Shown piece by piece: positions 1 to 10,913 of a stretch of 64,000 nucleotides of DNA. Every line of letters begins with the position of its first letter. The first letter of the stretch is position 1. The stretch comes from Neckera pumila (taxonomy: Eukaryota > Streptophyta > Bryopsida > Hypnales > Neckeraceae). The position numbers and the translations under genes are program-made. Location: assembly GCA_963969595.1 (NCBI GenBank), contig OZ018412.1:8372501-8436500 (forward strand), written 5' to 3'. The notes below the pieces were generated by a model. It was not told the DNA's origin, did no database searches, and was given only the letters and a program-made list of their open reading frames with translations.

Positions 1-167
1 CTACTAATCTAAATCACCACTCTACAAATGCTAATTGTCTTTGCTAAGTATGATATGCACAATATAATTTCTAATACACGATGGAAAAATATGAAAAATA
101 TAAATAAAAGAAAAAAAAGCATATCTAAATCAGGATGAAAATTGGGCCAACGGCACAAGGCCACACT

Positions 168-450
168 AGTGTAGATGAAAACACAATCTATGAGAAAATA
201 ATTTTAAAAAAAGTAAAACAAAAAATTTGTGCAAGAAGATTTCTGCCCGCTGCACCAAAAAGAAGGACCTTTTGTGCCGTAATTGTTGCTCTTGGGCACT
301 AATTGAACTAAAAATTATATTCCCATAAAGCTAATGTATTTTTCTATCTTCACAAAAAGTTTTGAAAAATAATGATAAACATTGAAGCCGTAGTAGCCTG
401 CCCAAAATCCATTTTGTTCCTTGAGGGAACAATGGGACTTTAGGGGTTAA
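168..450 (-). mobile_element. Truncated TTAA-bounded element (piggyBac-like MITE), one end only
   Basis: Read on the minus strand from 450 it begins TTAACCCCTAAAGTCCCATT and follows the element at 41856-42797 closely for about 280 bases. Shared segments include a GGCAGAAATCTTCT stretch and a TTTTCTCATAGATTGT stretch. Similarity stops near 168, where a fragment resembling the repeats at 31247-31855 takes over (GGCACAAGG.CACACTAG). No coding capacity. The other end is missing. Confidence 0.7.
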
Positions 451-752
451 GGGTCCCTAGTTGCCCCAAGACCAACATCCAGGGTTGAAGAATAATTCAA
501 CAATAATCCTAACGTACATGAGGGGGTTGTTTTTGGTTTGCAAAACCCTGGCTCTTTCAGAGCCAATCCAAAAGTAACAAAGGCATCGGAGGACCCGTGT
601 GAAGCTGAGTTCTGAGTGCCATCGACTTGGGTCCCACGGTGTAGCGGTTGATGTCCGAGGGAATTTCTATCCAATAGCAGTCTTGCGACAGTCTGGGACG
701 GAACTAGGAGGTAGTGGCTACTACAAGAGACGGCAGTGGATCTTCTTCATTG

Positions 753-1650
753 TTAAATATCCCCGTGAAGTCGCCTTTCTTTGTGACGAGTTGATTGTTT
801 GTAAGGAGGAACAATCAAGTATCCAAGATGGACTGGAGTAGGCACGATGCTCATTTTGAAGTAAACTGAATTGTGCTTTTGCATGATCCCAAGATAAGGT
901 GGATAGAGTGTAATGCTAGATAGCTCTTCTTCCTTCATTAGTGCCTTGACTGCAATATTCAAAGCCTCACCAACAAAAAGAAAGAAATAAGGAGCTAATG
1001 GACACCTTTGACAAACCCATCAAAGGTCAGGGAAAGCTTTTGTGTCCACCCTGTTGATACATATTGTTTTTTTTGCATTTACAAAAAGAACTTGAACCAA
1101 GTTTACGAAACTGGTACTAGGTATCCTTATGGCTCAGAGGACATCAAAGAGGAACAAAAGATGAACAATATTGAAGGCCTTTTTGAAGTCCATCTTGAGC
1201 AAAATTGCTAGCTGTTTGGATTCTTTGGCCCATGAAATCGACTCGTGAAGGAGGAGAATGTCAGTTGTCAAGAATGTAACGGGTGGAAATGAATGTCGTT
1301 TGGTCGGAATTGATAACTTCTACAAGGATTGGTTGTAAGCACCTATACAATGCTTTGGCAAGGATTTTATAAGCTACGTTAAATAGACTTATAGGTCTCC
1401 AATCACTGAGGTCATCTCGGGCTCCGCCTTTATGTAGCAGCGCTATCCTCCCTCGGTTCATTGCAATGCGGAGGGAGTCACAAGAGATCGACTGTTGCAC
1501 CATGTGAATGAAATCAGAGCCTATCAGCTCCTAGTATTTGGTGTAGTATTCCGTGAGGAAGCTATTTGGACCCAAGCATTTGTCCGTAACCATTGCTTCC
1601 ATAGCTAGTTTGAGTTCAAGTTCAGTGATGGGATTGGAGGGTCACTTTGG
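753..1650 (-). pseudogene. Decayed LINE (non-LTR retrotransposon) reverse transcriptase
   Basis: Plant LINE reverse transcriptase blocks appear in order on the minus strand. There is LGPNSFLTEYYTKY followed by a stop and ELIGSD (about 1590-1510), then the block with DLSDWRPISLFNVAYKILAK and DQTTFISTRYILDN (1503-1261). A one-base frameshift at about 1260 leads to ILLLHESISWAK and LLKMDFKKAFNIV (motif A region). Then comes QRCPLAPYFFLFVGEALNIA (motif B region, about 1000-950). The catalytic FADD/YADD block expected further along (below about 750) could not be found. Stops and frameshifts show it is dead. It is a 5'-truncated or internally broken copy, with no endonuclease domain in view. Confidence 0.85.
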
Positions 1651-2828
1651 CTTTCGAAGATGTGCTGTCTGAGAGAAGGCGGAGGAATTCCTCTATGGCT
1701 TTGATGCAATCGAGATCCTTAAGATCAATTGAGTAAAGGTGGCCCTAAGGTGATTTTAATGTCACACCATGAACCTTGCCTAAGAAAAATAGTTGTTGCC
1801 ATTTGTTAAAAAAACATTGAGAACCAATAGACACAATGGCTGATGACAAGGCCTTGAAATTGCTGCCTTAATCTTAATGCCTTACCATTCAATCTAGGAT
1901 TCAGGTAACTCTACCTCCGTAAAAGAAAAAAGAAAAAAAGGCTAATATGGACTATCACAAATTCTTAAGCATGTGGCTACTTCAAAATTATTTACATCTT
2001 TTAGTTTTGAAATGTCTTGGATAGTATAAAACTTGGTAGCTTTGCTCTCTCTATATTTTCAAGAAATATGCACCTCAAAAAAGTGATGTTGTTCACGCCT
2101 ATTAATCCTTAAAGGACGATGGCGCCATTTTAGGTCAATGAATGATATACAATCCTTCATGAAGTAGTTTGACTTTCAATGAGTAATTTTGGATTTTCTT
2201 AAACCAATGATTCACATAGTACCAAAAGGGATGATTTCCATGTTACCGGCCCATCTTTTAAGGGTTAATAAACTTCTATAATAGGATGAATGAATATCTG
2301 TGTCAGTTTGCTAGCTTGATAGATATAAACCTTCAAATCTCTACATTGTCTAAAAAGTGAACTTTAAAGCCTTTTAAGGGGTAATCTTCCAAACAAAAAA
2401 AGAAAGAAGTTGGATGAGAACTCACAAATATTCAATCTACAATCAATTGTAGAATGAATTTTCAATTTGGGTTTGAAATTTGTATTAAAAAATCAATTTG
2501 TGTGTGGTGGTAGATTCAACAATATGGATATGATATATTATACATGGATTTTATTTTATTACCTTTGTTTCTAAAAAAGGATCCATATTTCCTTTGTAAA
2601 AACTCAAAAGAAATACATGTCTTTTTCAGAAAAACAAAGGAAATATTCTTATTCAATTTCCAACATTAAATCATCCTTTTAGGTTGCATTTCATATTAAT
2701 ACTTTTTAATTTAAAAAATGTAGACTACCATTGATTTTTAAGTGATTAACACTAGCTGCAATGTAAAAATGTTTAATTATTGATTGTCAACTATTTTTTA
2801 TTTATTTAATATAGATGAAGCAAAATTA
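1651..2828. other. Non-coding AT-rich stretch
   Basis: No credible coding exon. About the first 100 bases may be a decayed continuation of the LINE. The remainder is AT-rich with A and T runs and many stops in all frames. Confidence 0.5.
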
Positions 2829-2837
2829 TAACTAAAG

Positions 2838-3439
2838 GTAGGACGTTAAATCTCCCTTTCCTTTGTGGGCCTAGCTGTCAGAACGGCACCCAGCCAAGCG
2901 CGCGGGTAGCTGGGTGGAAAGTGCTGGACACGAAAGTGCAGAACACAACGTCCTTCACAGGGCGGTGGATCAAGGTTTAGGACGGCGGATTAGATTTTTG
3001 GGTCCCTTATGAACTTTGAAGTATATTGTTTGAATTGTGCCTCAAAATGTTGTTTTAGTAGAACTTGAAAAAAAAATTTGGAATTTTTTTTTCTTTGCAA
3101 GACGTTAAATGGTCTATTTGAAATGGGCCCATGATGTGGCATGACATCACATCTATCTCACTTTGCTTCAAAAGACATTCATGATTTGTGTTTAGAATTG
3201 AAAAGACAACTCTTTATATACATATGGGGTGGTAGGAGGGATTACAAACAATGTGGATTATCTCTAGTTAAACAAAGACCCAAAAGCCTAACCCGCCGCC
3301 CTGTGAAGGACGTCGTGTCTTGCACTTTCGTGTCCTGCACTTTCCGCCTAGCTACCTGCATGCTTGGCTAGATGCCGTCCTGACAGTCCGGCTTTCTAAC
3401 AGTCGGGCCCACAAAGGGCGGGGAGATTTAACGTCCTGC
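2838..3439. mobile_element. 602-bp MULE-like non-autonomous transposon with 9-bp target duplication
   Basis: The sequence taactaaag occurs at 2829-2837 and again at 3440-3448, directly abutting the two ends. The ends are long inverted repeats of about 140 bases: GTAGGACGTTAAATCTCCC at the left and the complement of GCAGGACGTTAAATCTCCCC at the right. Complementarity continues through CTTTGTGGGCC, GCTGG/AGCTAG segments and GACACGAAAGTGCA to CCTTCACAGGGCGG. The arms are GC-rich against an AT-rich centre. A 9-bp duplication with long terminal inverted repeats is the signature of Mutator-like elements. No transposase is present, so the element would need one in trans. The intact 9-bp duplication suggests a fairly young insertion. 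Confidence 0.85.
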
Positions 3440-4622
3440 TAACTAAAGTACACAATTAAATATCCAACTGACTACGCCATTACGGTATCTATTGTAGAAT
3501 TCAGTGTAAATTCCCTACCTTCAATTCCAAATGAAAAATTATAGAATTATGGCTGAAGAAAATTATGATGGATTTTTTTGATACACTATCTATATTCATC
3601 ACCACAGTCTCCAGAAAGTTCTTTTCCTTTCTTCACAATAGATTGTATTAAGAATATGTCTTCTTTATCCAAACCTGTAGAAAACGTAAGAATGTTCTTT
3701 TCAAAATCTATTTGTTGGCAACTATTTTTTAATAACAAAATCCGGATTTCAAATTGAGTTCATATTATTAATTTAGTTCTAATTTAGATTTCTTTAGATC
3801 CAGATTTCAAATGGAGTTCAACTTTAGATTTTAGTAGTCATTGGGAACAAGAGAGATGTAAGATGCTCCATTCTACAGATGCACTTCAAGTAAGGTAAAC
3901 CACCCAATTTGTGCCATTTTGAACCGTTAGTATACATTTCAAATTTTAGTATGCATCATGCTAGCGTAGAAAGTGACATAGTCACATGGCATAAATAGGT
4001 GTCTTATCTGAATTTCGACACATATGTTTTTGCAACATCATAAGTCACACTAAGAAAATTGGAAAAGAACTATAAACTCCAATAACTATCTACATATATT
4101 CAAAGACTCATATTACTAATTCAACCTAAATCCACAATGAATACACCCTTCCAAGTAGCCCAAGTTTCTATTGTAGAAGAATCATAGTTAGAAGATACTA
4201 AAACAATAAATCATTAGAGACCTGATTCCATCTCTTATAGTTATCAACACAATTCAATCTAAGAATTACACCTTTTTCTATGTATTATATATGTTGAAAC
4301 ACTTAGATAGATACAATAATATCCTCAACTATAAATATTAGCTAAGCAAATGGAGATTATACATCCACAATCTAATTGAAATCAATTTTAGAATGCACTA
4401 GGTAAGCGCACCTAGAAAAGAATATGTAGCTTGAGTACTAGTAATGTGCTCTGAAATACTAAGTCGAGCACCAATAATGACTGCAGCAACCGCAGGCTTG
4501 TCGGAAATATATCTCACAGCCACGTTGCTGATTGTAACTTTATATTTGCTAGCAATTGTGCTCAATGCAAAGAGAAGATCCTGCAAAACAAAAGACAATG
4601 ATGCTAGCATGTCAACGTAGAA

Positions 4623-4790
4623 ACGTGAGCCTACGAGCCTTGAACCTAGTTGTAGGTATGTAGCCTAGGTAGCCATTTGAAGGTGTTTATAACATATACA
4701 CTTGTAATATAGGTACTTATAATATAGACACCTATAACCATAGAAAATGTTTGTAATATAGACTCCTAGGCTCATAGATTCTATACTAGA
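4623..4790 (+). repeat. Dispersed ~170-bp repeat, copy 1 (inverted relative to 6902-7100)
   Basis: Runs from GTGAGCCTACGAGCCTTG to CTAGGCTCATAGATTCTA. Contains TTTGAAGGTGTTTATAA and ATAGACACCTATAACCATAG, whose relatives appear reversed at 6902-7100. Ends share GAGCCTA in inverted form, suggesting a small MITE. Lies in the last intron of the aldo/keto reductase gene. Confidence 0.6.
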
Positions 4791-5458
4791 TTCACATGCT
4801 AATGCTCTTCAACAAAAGCCACCATCATGAAAGGTTCCACTTGCCATCACTATTATTAGAGGATTATTATTGTTACCGTATTCAAGCTAGTCTATAGTAA
4901 TGACAGAAACCAGAAAAGATCAATAAAAATTAGAACTCATATTGTTTGTAATTACCACAACTTGAAGGCAAACCTGGAATAAGGTCCAACCACCCCATTG
5001 ATCAATTACTTGTTTGTAATTCAAGAGTGATGGAGTGGTTAGATCTGTCCTTTTAGGTTCCTGTTGACCCAAGTATTTTTCGGAAAGAAAGCCGCCTAAT
5101 AATGTTCTGCATATCAACAAACATACTTATGGACATTCATAACTTTCAGACATTGTTGTAACAATTTATAGTATACATAACATTCTATATTGTTTTTTGA
5201 AATAAATTCTAGATTGCTGAAAATGCACATAGCATTTGTGATAACTGTATTCTCTTAATTACTAAATATAGATCATTTCAAGAAGTTTCACTTCAAAGAT
5301 TATAAAATTTTCAAGAAATCAATTTGCATTTGCTATATAATGTTATTTTGAAATTGATTGTCATAAATTACAAGACTTCTCACAATCATTGAAGTAGGAA
5401 AGATTGAAAATAATTCTCGAATTACTTTTATTATAGGTTGTAGTAGGGAGAGTCACAG

Positions 5459-5585
5459 TTAAGCCCTAAAGGTCCAAACATCATTTTTTGGCAACACAGA
5501 GATTTTGGGTAGCTCATTATGAATGGAATTCTTTTTTTTTCTTTTTGAAAATTTCACAAAACATGTGTCTGAGGAGTAGCTTTAA
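5459..5585 (-). mobile_element. 127-bp TTAA-bounded MITE in intron
   Basis: TTAA stands at both ends (5459-5462 and 5582-5585), with AAGCCCTAAAGGTCC at one end. Its reverse complement matches the 121-bp element at 13920-14040: shared AAAGCTACTCCT, ACACAT, a GAAATTTTCA/GAAAATTTC block, and GAGC.ACCCAAAAT-like segments. The two define a short subfamily of the TTAA elements. It sits in the intron between exons 5877-5962 and 4962-5106 of the aldo/keto reductase gene. Confidence 0.7.
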
Positions 5586-6901
5586 GGCACAACAAATTTC
5601 ATAACTTTTGACTACATGGTTAAAAAGCAAACAATGTTTTCTCCAAAATTGGAGAATCCTTATTCAACCTTTGAGACAAGTAAGAAATCTTCTACAAATT
5701 CATGGAGGAGTATTAGGTGTCTTTTCACCTAAGAATCATTCCATATTGAAAAATTTCAACAAGTTTGAAGATAAGCACGAAGGAGGGGTTCACAATTGTA
5801 ACTCCTCCTAGTGTATAGTGTAAAGAATACATTGATCTTTAGATATTAAATAATGGACTTGTATAAATATTCACACCCATAAGCAAGAAGCTTTACACCA
5901 TGTTGTTGACACCATGCAACCATTGACCTTTCAGGCCTTGTATCAATTATTGAATATCTTACCTACAAGAGACACCAGATAATTTTGAAAAGAAATAGAG
6001 TAAGAAATATTAATGTGTTCAACTCTATGATTTCACTCATGCATTTCATATAGAATTTCCATAAAGCCAAAATCCATACACATTGTTAAATTGCTTGCAT
6101 TGTTTATGTAATTTTGAAGCCTCATTATCATTGTGATCAAGGCATATATATAATTTAAATTCATTTTAGATTTAGACTACTCTCAAGGTTGCTAAGTTTT
6201 TATGGTACAAAATAGTTTATTATGCATAACAAAAATCTTTTAGACGGTTGTTGTAGTACAATTGAACCATTCACCTGATTAGAAACTATTTGGACTTCAC
6301 AATCCTCAACTATTTTAGCCATGTGTTTAGTGTCAAAATTTGTTAGTCCCAATTCCTTGATTTTACCCTCTTGTTGAAGCGTATGAAGCCACTTGATGGA
6401 ATCAAAATAACGTTCATCACTATAATCCCATCTGTTTTAATACAAAGCATAAATGTTTTTTCATCCAAAATAAATATGGCCTCACTAAATCCAACTATTC
6501 ATATGGTTGTTTCTATTAGTCTGTAAAAGCATACTATAAAATTTGCATTCATGTGATATTTAATTTAGTGGAGAAAAAAACTTGAAAACCAAAGTATAAA
6601 TAATAACTTCAGTGGATGCAAAGCAAAGTCCAAGTTAAAAAGATAACCGATATTGTGTTGTAATGATTATATTCACTTCAAATAGAATAATAGACAAATC
6701 CTTAATATACCAATGAAATTGGACCATGTCCAACATTTCTACTCCCATCCGTTGCCGAGATCGATCTATAGTCGCCTCTACTACAGGTCGTGTGTTGGAG
6801 CCACTGTTGCCTATCTCATTAACAAAGTAATATTTCTTAGTTTAAAAAACATCAACAACAAATGCTAAAAGAGAAATCACAAAATAATGGGAAGTACAAA
6901 C

Positions 6902-7100
6902 ATGTGAGCATAGAATCTATGAGCCCATAACCTAGGAGTCTATACTATAGACACTTTCTATGGTTACCGGTGTCTCTGTTATAAATTTTTTTCATATTAT
7001 AGTGTACTTATGTTATAGGTATTCATATTATAAATACCTTCAAATGGTTGTAGGTACATATTTTAAACTAGCTTTAAGGCTCATAGGCTCATGTCTTTGC
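6902..7100 (-). repeat. Dispersed ~170-bp repeat, copy 2
   Basis: Reverse-complement relative of 4623-4790. Both carry ATAGAATCTATGAGCC, CTAGGAGTCTATA, TTTCTATGGTTA and ACCTTCAAATGG-type segments in the same relative order once reversed. It ends 37 bases before the TTAA element at 7137. A further partial relative (TTTTAGGCTCATG...) occurs near 26345. Confidence 0.6.
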
Positions 7101-7136
7101 CTTCATGCACTAGCATTCTTGTAGAAATCATTGTTG

Positions 7137-8056
7137 TTAACCCCTAAAGGTCCAAAGTCCCCTCGGAGGACACTTGGGATTTTGGGCAAGCTAGTGTGAC
7201 CTGAAATATTGGCCTGCTTTTTTGAAACTTTTTTTGAAGATAGGAAATCATATAGCTTTCTAAAAATATTATTTTTTTTCAATCAATGCCTGGGAGCAAA
7301 ACTTATGCTATTCAAAGTCAAAAAAACAACTCACTGGGCAAAAAAAAAATTGTAAAAAATTATATTTTTTTTTAAAAACCTTCTCAAAGATCATGTTTTT
7401 GTCTTCATTTGAAGCTTTGGATTGTTCTATTTGGACTCAAAATGAGAAGTTATAGACATTCTTGCTTTTGGGGCAATCTAGCATCTTCTTCCAAAAGCAA
7501 CTTATAGAATTCATTTTTGAATGCAATTTTCAAAAAACTTCAAACCTTTTTTTAAAAAGTTAAATTTGTGTGCAAGAACAATCCCGACATTGGGATTACG
7601 GTGTTTTAATTCCACCTAAGAGCTATTAAAGATTTAGTGTTTAGTTCAATTTTGGACCTACTTCCATTTAACAATTTTTTTATATGTGAAAATCAAGTTT
7701 AGACATTCTAAATTTTTTTTTCCCCGACTCTCAACTCAAATGTTCAACATAAAAAAATTTAATCCAATGGTGTGTAGTGCAAAACAACTCTACAAATGGC
7801 CGTTAAAATCATCTGAAATTTCAGGCTACAATTCAAAATAACTTCTTTTTCTAACTTCAAATGTTAATATCTTCCAATCTGTACGGTTAAACTTCATGAA
7901 ATTTTTACGACATAATCTTACACAAGTGAAGTATAAGATCCTCTAGTTAGATTCTAAAAAAAAAAAGTTTGGTTTGGTTTCTTGAGTGATTGTAGCAGAA
8001 ATGGCAGTTTTCAGTGGTTTTGGAGCCAGAAAATGCCTTGGGCCTTTAGGGGTTAA
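7137..8056 (+). mobile_element. 920-bp TTAA-bounded piggyBac-like MITE
   Basis: Begins TTAACCCCTAAAGGTCCAAA (TTAA at 7137-7140) and ends GGCCTTTAGGGGTTAA (TTAA at 8053-8056), giving inverted ends of about 15 bases inside TTAA. Internal sequence matches, in the opposite orientation, the element at 60263-61182, which is also 920 bases. No transposase reading frame is present. Inserted in the intron between exons 8098-8190 and 6711-6810 of the aldo/keto reductase gene, only 41 bases from the 8098 donor. Confidence 0.8.
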
Positions 8057-8535
8057 AGCATTTAGAATGCATACATCAACATGCACGATGGCCTTACCAT
8101 AGCGAGGAATAAATTTTGTCAAGCCAAGCACAGGTTTGTGGCCCCAATATTCTTGACAAAACATTCCATACATCTCCTCAGCAGGTCCATCTGCAGAATA
8201 GTATGAAGTTTAAAGTTGAATTCAGTGCATGAAAGAAAACTTCACAATTATGTACAAGATTACAAGAATGATAAGTGACAAAACTTAGCTAAACATGACA
8301 AAATTATGAACAGTAAAGCACTCCAACTTCATGATAAAGTTTACATAAAATAGTAAAATTAGATTGTCCCTCACTAATTTCTTGACATTTTGCACTATAT
8401 AAGTATGCATTGTCACTGTAAAAGGATACAATAATGCAAGAACTATATGTGTTGCATAGGTTGGTGTACTAAGGTAGTTTGCTCTAAAAGCCACCGGCTT
8501 CTTCAAATCGACCCTATAAAATGGTACATAATGGA

Positions 8536-8880
8536 TTTGAGGTGGTCTTTAAATGGACCACTTTAGTCATTGATTGAATCCATAAAAAAAAGTGTTCTTT
8601 GTTGCAAGAGCCAATCATTGGCCTTGGTTTCCTCAAATCACTTTAGAAGTTGTAAGTGGATGCATTTTGGGAGACCTAGGGTCACAAATAGATACCTACA
8701 ACAGAAATCTTAGGAAATTCATAACGAATTCAAAAATGCTTCAAAAAATATGAAACGACTTGTGTTTCGTTTAGTATCCATTTGTCTTCCTCTGAAAAAT
8801 AAGTGAAAAATATTTCTATTCATGCAAACTTATGAAAAAGGCGGACCAACCTTTAAAATGGTCACTTTTAGAGCATCCTA
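8536..8880. repeat. Dispersed repeat related to the element at 48366-48693
   Basis: The central part (CATAACGAATTC, a CTTCAAAAAATATGAAACGA block, CATTTGTCTTCCTCTGAAAA) parallels 48530-48620 (CATAACTAATTCC, AAAAAATATGAGACGACTT, CATTTGTCTT). Ends carry TGGTC...GACCAC-type inverted segments. Boundaries are approximate. Intronic. Confidence 0.45.
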
Positions 8881-8978
8881 CCTTAGTTCTTGGCCTAGGT
8901 TTAGAGAGTCGCATGAGCTGTCGTCGTGAACAAGCAATGTGTCATGAAGTAACTTCTCTGGAGCAGACAATCTTATTG

Positions 8979-9545
8979 TTAACCCCTAAATGCCCAAGGT
9001 ACCCAAATCTGGTGTTTACAAAACTTTGAAGTTAAATAAAATCTAACCAAGTTGCTAATTTTAATAGTTTATATTTTTAGAAGGTTCTTCTTGAAGTCTA
9101 ATTTTAGCATCAAAAATCTGATCTTGAAAATAAATGATAGTGATTTTTCTATTCAAGTTTTTGTACGAGAGTACCCATTGCAATCTTGCTTCCCGTAGTG
9201 TTGAGAGCTCTTGGAAATGAGCCTCAAATACACTAGATCTTTGAGAAAAAACCACTTTAACCTCATATTTTTTTGGTCACCAACTTTTTAGATTTGACTT
9301 GTGTAAAGAAGACTGAATGAATTTTGCAGTTTTAGCACCCTCATGGTCAAATGTTATAATCTTTCTCTCCACCATTGATATTGTTGTGTTTTCTTTTCCT
9401 ATGAGATCTCAGATATGTCCAGTTTGAATTTGTACGGTTACAATTAAAAAACAAACTGATACAACTTATCAAAATGTTGCCATTTTGTTCAATTTAGAAC
9501 AAATTTGAGGAAGTCCAAAACAGGTCTTGGACATTTAGGGGTTAA
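8979..9545 (+). mobile_element. 567-bp TTAA-bounded piggyBac-like MITE
   Basis: TTAACCCCTAAATGCCCAAG at the left (TTAA 8979-8982) and CTTGGACATTTAGGGGTTAA at the right (TTAA 9542-9545). The ends are near-perfect inverted repeats of about 20 bases. The interior differs from the 0.92-kb copies, so this is a separate subfamily sharing the ends. Lies in the intron between exons 9600-9710 and 8098-8190 of the aldo/keto reductase gene. Confidence 0.8.
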
Positions 9546-10913
9546 AGGCAACCTAATTTCACTATTTTGTGTAGGTTTCTTAACAATATAGATACTTACT
9601 TGTATCAGCCATGTCAAAAGCACTGAGTCCAGCAAAAGCATAGAGTTTCATCTCATTCACCGCTTTCTTAATGTCAATTGCTCCGTGTCGCCCAGACACC
9701 TGCCACATTCCTTTATGTAGGCAAGTAGAGACTTCAGAATCAATTGACAAGACGTTTACGATGTTCAATTCTAAAAGACCTCTTGAACCAATCTTAGGGT
9801 GGACACGCATTTTGGTGGCAAAGCATGGTCAAAGTTGATCTTAAAAAAACGATTAGTACTTAAGACTCATAAGTTTCATAACATTTTTCAGCAATAGTCT
9901 ATGAAAAATGTTTCTTTATCTTAGATGGAAACAAAACAAAAGACTCAAAAAGTACAAAATTTAATGTAGAGAGTGTGCATGCATGGGGTAAGTTGTGTAT
10001 ATGGTATGTTGTCTTTTCCAAAGTATTGATGTTGCATGTGCTGCTTAGAAAGAATTTAGTGTTTTTTCGCAACGATATTAAATGCAATTCCTCAAAATTA
10101 TTGTGAGGAGCAAAGAAGAAAAAAAAATACCCCTCAGACTTTGGAATATAAATTTTTGCTATTAAATCAAATTGCCCATATTTTTAGATGGATGTTGTTT
10201 ATCACATTCTCTAAATGATCCTAAACCTTTGCAAAAATAGGAATAAACAAAAATAAAATTAGGGTTCAAATTAAGTTTCTAAATTAGGGTTCTCAAAGAT
10301 CAAAGTATGGGACATCAAGAAAATGAATCTAAGCATGCTAGCATAACAAAAACATTTCTTGATACAACAAAGGCACAAAGACTCTTAAGAATGAGCCATA
10401 CAACTTGCTAATTTGAACAATCTCTTCTAAATACAATTTGATTTGTTTTGCAAAAGAGAAAAAAGAATTAAAGAAAAGAAAAAGTTTTGACTACCTATTA
10501 TAATGGCTGGGATTTGCAAGCTACCAAGCTTGCGGAGTGGAATGCAATTGCCATCATTCTTAATACATGGAGTGACCTCTGTTCCTGGGCTCAAAATTGT
10601 ACTACTCAATATGTCAAATTCATTTGAGTCGTCCACTTTCAATTCTTTCACTGAATGATACATTCCATCATATGCTTTCAACCTTTGACCAGTGTTCTTG
10701 TCTAATTCATTTAGATCACCCATATTAGACCCATAGATCTCATCCAATGTCTTCAAGCCAGTGTTCATATTGTCCAAGTGTTGTCCATAAATCTCATCCA
10801 AAGTCATTAATGCATTCATATTGAAAGAATTCAAATGGAATGATCTTTGATGTATTCCTTTTTTCACTAATAATGAATCCAATTTGAAGACAAAAGCATA
10901 CTTATAACAATAG

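Larger units (their letters stand above)
4398..10913 (-). pseudogene. Aldo/keto reductase (plant NAD(P)-linked type), apparently inactivated
   Basis: Exons, 5' to 3': 10495-10913, 9600-9710, 8098-8190, 6711-6810, 6275-6431, 5877-5962, 4962-5106, 4398-4580 (stop). All introns are GT-AG and phases agree. Family blocks run in order: [66 protein letters not shown]-like IVSNQ, LLAYGTLLGGFLSEKYL, YKQVIDQWGGWTLFQ, TIASKYKVTISNVAVRYI. The (beta/alpha)8 barrel is nearly complete. Two defects stand out. The exon 6711-6810/6275-6431 junction spells TGA where the family has tryptophan (FHWWDY). The residue before GPAEE is Asn, where the catalytic Tyr of the Asp-Tyr-Lys-His tetrad is expected; Asp (FDMAD), Lys (GLTK) and His (QFHW) remain. 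The first recognised exon has upstream coding sequence or a start I could not place. Introns hold three TTAA elements. Substrate unknown. Confidence 0.8.
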
